From Platynereis dumerilii (taxonomy: Eukaryota; Annelida; Polychaeta; Phyllodocida; Nereididae): a DNA stretch of 64,000 nucleotides. The translations under genes were made by a program, and so were the position numbers. Each line of letters begins with the position of its first letter. The first letter of the stretch is position 1. The stretch is taken from the NCBI GenBank assembly GCA_026936325.1, contig JAPTHN010000011.1, forward strand, positions 32,150,629 through 32,214,628. The letters are read 5' to 3'. The notes beneath the pieces were generated by a model. It was not told where the DNA came from. It did not search any database and saw only the letters and a program-made list of their open reading frames with translations. Below are positions 60,523-64,000 of this stretch, one piece after another.

Positions 60523-62810
60523 TTCTTCTTATTATTATTATTATTATTTCACTTTTTTTGCTCCGATTTTCATGAAACTTGGTCACAGGGTCCCTCTATG
60601 ACTGAAACTCACCCACCTGGAATAAAAATGACCTTGACCTATTTTTCAAGGTCACAGGGCCTTTCAAACATGAAATTTGGTATATTTACATTGCCTATCA
60701 TTCCGGAACCAACACAGGTAGCACTGTTCTACAGGCCATGTCTTACTAAAAAATACTTGGCTGTATTTTGGCGCAAAAATTTCTGAAGTCGCTCAAGCGG
60801 AACCGTAGCTACAGCGAAAAACACTGTTTTCGGTTGCTCTCAAAAGTGGACAGAATCGAAATAGCTGGAACAAAGCAGATGGCACCAAAACATGACCAGT
60901 ATCTGGGACCAGTGCACGTTTTATTTTTCATGCGGATATCTGCAACCGTTACGGAGCAGCGGCCATTTTAGTGAAATGAGTCCGCGCAATGTAGGGTATG
61001 AGTCTCAGAACACCATGAAGGAGTCATTTGAGGTCATGCAAATGTATAACAAACTACCCTTAACATACCCCAAAAACCCCATACAGACCTTCAGATTTGA
61101 CCTTGACCTCATTTTTCAAGGTCATTTGACCCCTCAAAGTTCAAATAAGGGCGATTTTCAAAAATTCTGAAAATTATCTTTTTTTTTTCATATCAGTCTC
61201 ATCTTCTGGTTTCTGGAAGGCGCCAGCCAATTTGTTTGATGCCTGAAATCGGAATTAAGATATCCTTTCATGCTGATTTGTTAAAAAATCATGAATATTG
61301 CATACCGCGCGACATGTAAAAACACCCTAGTTTTGCCCTCTGTATAGATAAATATTGATGCTACACAGTGCAACCAATTGAATGACCCCCCCAAAGTCAC
61401 ACACTGCAAATCTGGGGAAAATATTGGATTTGACCTAGATATGTTTTTTCAAGGTCAAAGTCAAGGTCAAATATTAGGCGAAATTGGACATTTGAGGCAT
61501 TACATTTTTCTTAACAGGGAAGCAATTGAGAGATTTGCATTATCTCATCAGCATTTGGTGCCATAATACCCTAGAGGCCCCACGCAAAATTTGAAGGCCC
61601 TCGGATTGACCTACATTGCACAATTGAGGTCACAAGGTCAAGAAATGACTTGAAAATTGACCTGCTCATTTGTCAACATTGCACTTGTACCCATACTTTG
61701 ACGGTCTGTATCTCCGGTTTTAATTAAGCTACAGGAAAACTAAAATCATATTTGGAAAGCCCAGATTCTCTTCTAGTATTTGTTTTCTATACATTTTAAC
61801 GTATCTCTACTAGTTAAAAAGATCGCCCGACCCTGAAAAAATCATGTTTTCGGTCATGATTTAACATCTTTGCATTTTTTTTATTCAGAAATACGTCTTC
61901 AAAAAATTCAATAATATTTTGGGGTGTAGTCCTAACACATTTACAGTAGTTTGTGCAATTTCAAGTCTTTCCTCCTAACCGTTTGCCTTCTGCAACAAAT
62001 TGAAGTTCAAAACTTGACATTTTCAGGGACCATTTTTCGATGAAATATTGCAAATTTACTGTTATTTCAATGGGCTGTATCTCCGGTTCTTATAAGGCTA
62101 CATGAATGACACAAGCAGTTTTGGAAAGCACAGATTCTCCTCTTAATTTAATTTATTATGTATTTTCTTGTAACATCGACAGGTAAAAAGATCGGTGAAC
62201 CCTGAAAAATTCATCTTTCCCACACCTTATCAAATGACTGTAGCTCTGCAGAGACTGGAACATCAGCTTTCACTCTTGTTATGTGCTTAGGGTAATCATA
62301 ATTGTGCATCATGGTGGCACTTTTCATCATGGTGGCACTGTGCATCATGGTGGCACTGTGCATCATCATGGCACTGTGCATCATGGTGGCACTGTGCATC
62401 ATTGTGGCACTGTGCATCACTGTGGCACGATGGCAGGCTGCACCAAAATGGCAGGGTGCACCACAGTGTCCCCATGCACCACAGTGTCAGTGTGCACAAT
62501 GGTGTCAGTGTGCACAACAGTGTCAGTGTGCAACACAGTGGCATTGTGCAACACAGTGGCAGTTTAGACAACAGCAGTGTGCACCACAGTGGCAGTTTAG
62601 CACCGCAGTCACAGTCACAGTCACAGTGGCACTGTGCACCAGAGTGGCAGTGTGCTGAGCAGCGACTCTGTGCGCCACCATCTCACTGTACACCACGGTG
62701 GCACTGTGCACCACAATATTGTTGCAAGCTGTCTTTGGGCTATGCTGCATGAACTGTTAAAAGCTTGGTAAATTCTTAGTCACTGACCTTGGTCAGTTAC
62801 AGGGTTCTAG
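60523..62810 (+). mobile_element. Family C copy C2, body
   Basis: Resumes TTCTTCTTATTATTATT exactly where C1 reads TTCTTCTTATT, then follows C1 closely to the CATGGTGGCACTGTG array and ends with hairpin ACTGACCTTGGTCAGT and CTAG 62807-62810. Confidence 0.9.
62306..62720 (+). repeat. GTGCAC/GGTGGCA minisatellite in C2
   Basis: Near-identical to the array at 57955-58360, with small base changes. Confidence 0.9.
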
Positions 62811-62815
62811 TTATT

Positions 62816-62861
62816 AAGAATTTACCATATATGGTAAATTCTTATTGTTTTTGGTATTATT
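62816..62861 (+). mobile_element. Family C 5' end (C3)
   Basis: Palindrome AAGAATTTACC..GGTAAATTCTT at 62816-62843, then ATTGTTTTTGGTATTATT. A family D copy enters at the same point at which B6 enters C2. Confidence 0.8.
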
Positions 62862-64000
62862 AAACTTCACCTATACCATAGGTGAAGTTTCTTATTTTCG
62901 TAAATATTTTTATTATTATTATTATTTTTCTTTCCGAAAAATGTTCTCGAAAAATTTTCAAATAATTTGTGTACATAGTCCTATGTGACCTAATTAAATT
63001 GTCCAATGTAACCCTATACCTCTGACCTATTTTTCAAGGTCATTGACCCCTTTGAAATAAATTTTTTCTATATTTCAATTGACCATTACTCATATATTAA
63101 CTAATCAATTATGGTTTCCTAATAAACTATATATAATAGACTTATACTAAATAAACTGACCGAATTTTCAAAAGTATAGGTCAAGGTCGAGGTCATACAG
63201 GTCAATTTTTACTCTCAGAGGTTTGCGCGCCTGATCTCTATATAAGCAACTTCGAAAATTGCAGAATTCAAGCCAATTGTTACAGTAAATGACTAATCCA
63301 TGGCAAGCGATCATTTTTATGATGATATCATGCTTAGTTATTTAATTATGGAATTTTTAGTGTCAACCGCGTCGTCAAAACTGGTGACCTTGATTACTTG
63401 ACACTGAAATATCGATTTTAGGCCAATAAAATGTATTGTGAACCCCCCCAAATATGCCCATAAAACCTCCATAGCCACCTTCAAATTTGTCCTTAACCTC
63501 ATTTTTCAAGGTCATTTGACCTGTTTAATGTTCAAATCACTCGATTTTCAAAAATTCCAACAATTATGTTATTTCCAGCATATCGGGTTCATATTTTAAA
63601 TTATAATAGCCAGGAGCTATATTGTTGAAACCCTGAAATCGGAATTGATTTATCTCTTCATGCTGATTTATAAAAAAATTCCAAATATGGCATACCGCGC
63701 GACATGAAAAATTAGCCTATTTTTGCCAATTTGAGAGGTAAATATTGATCCTACATAGTTCATATAATGAAATGACCCCCCCTAAGTCATACACCGCGAA
63801 TCTGTAGAAATTATAGATTTTGACCTTGAAAGGTATTTTCAAGGTCAAAATCAAGGTCAAATATTTGACAAAATTGGATATTTGAGATATTTAATTTTTT
63901 TTAAGTAGGAAATAATAAAGGGATTTTTACAGTCTTTTCACAGGTCAGTCCTACAATACCCTAGAAGAAATTTGTAAAGTTTTAAGTCCATCGGATTGAC
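62862..64000 (+). mobile_element. Family D copy (D2), runs off the window
   Basis: Palindrome AAACTTCACC..GGTGAAGTTT at 62862-62890, TCTTATTTTCGTAAATATT, (TTA)n, then core text with TGACCTATTTTTCAAGGTCA near 63023 and AAGGTCAAAATCAAGGTCAA near 63840. The 3' end is not in the window. Confidence 0.75.

Larger units (their letters stand above)
39665..64000 (+). mobile_element. Nested array of HINE-type Helentron-like elements
   Basis: At least four families, all in plus orientation. Shared plan: 5' palindrome; T/TTA-rich tract; tandem core repeats; 3' copy of half the palindrome; short hairpin; CTAG, then TT. Family A palindrome AGCATTCACC..GGTGAATGCT, 3' hairpin CCCAGTTGCACTGGG. Family B ATGATTCGAC or ATAAATCGAC, hairpin ACCTTTTCAAAGGT. 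Family C AAGAATTTACC..GGTAAATTCTT, hairpin ACTGACCTTGGTCAGT. Family D AAACTTCACC..GGTGAAGTTT, 3' end not seen. This matches the structure known for Helentron-associated interspersed elements (subterminal inverted repeats, 3' stem-loop, T-T target). No Rep/helicase gene is present. Confidence 0.8.

Noticed and set aside
1-64000. tRNA or rRNA genes
   Set aside because: None recognised by eye on either strand; a dedicated scan could still find a degenerate one.

Overview
The window looks like a low-GC nuclear genome fragment from an invertebrate animal, probably marine. Coding exons are split by introns with GT/AG borders. Several non-LTR retrotransposons are present, together with many non-autonomous DNA elements. 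There are no operons and no bacterial signals. The species cannot be fixed from sequence alone; a mollusc or other lophotrochozoan, or an invertebrate deuterostome, would fit.

Host genes (all on the + strand): three related exon modules lie at about 0.5-1.6 kb (A), 8.0-12.7 kb (B) and 23.0-39.6 kb (C). Each has a long exon coding for divergent ankyrin-like repeats and ends with a phase-2 donor after a similar peptide. A and B then run into a short exon with a stop codon. C runs into a 1.68-kb exon with two clear ankyrin repeats followed by a nucleotidyltransferase core of the cGAS/Mab-21 type. That core has a GS pair, the E-x-D pair 12 residues later with the same spacing as in human cGAS, and a third aspartate in ISVDIV. 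Module C is therefore most likely an ankyrin-cGAS-like receptor (cGLR), an innate immune nucleotide second-messenger synthase. Modules A and B look like paralogues or alternative ends without the enzyme domain. The C gene is incomplete: it ends in a donor at 39565 and no later exon was recognised.

Mobile DNA in introns: five main LINE remnants and three smaller pieces; a 1.28-kb hAT-like element with a perfect 8-bp target duplication; an 8.7-kb foldback element (12823-21550) with arms of ~200-bp tandem units and termini like those of the hAT-like element; a mariner-like long-TIR element; and several small hairpin elements.

39.7-64 kb: an array of Helentron-like non-autonomous elements (HINE type) of at least four families. 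Each full copy has a 5' palindrome, a TTA/T-rich tract, tandem core repeats, a 3' copy of half the palindrome, a small hairpin and a CTAG end. New copies have repeatedly entered the T-rich tract just after the 5' palindrome of a resident copy, so 5' palindromes are stacked and bodies are nested. The core repeats carry inverted and direct AGGTCA half-sites resembling nuclear-receptor sites. The array appears to lie within, or just after, the cGLR gene.
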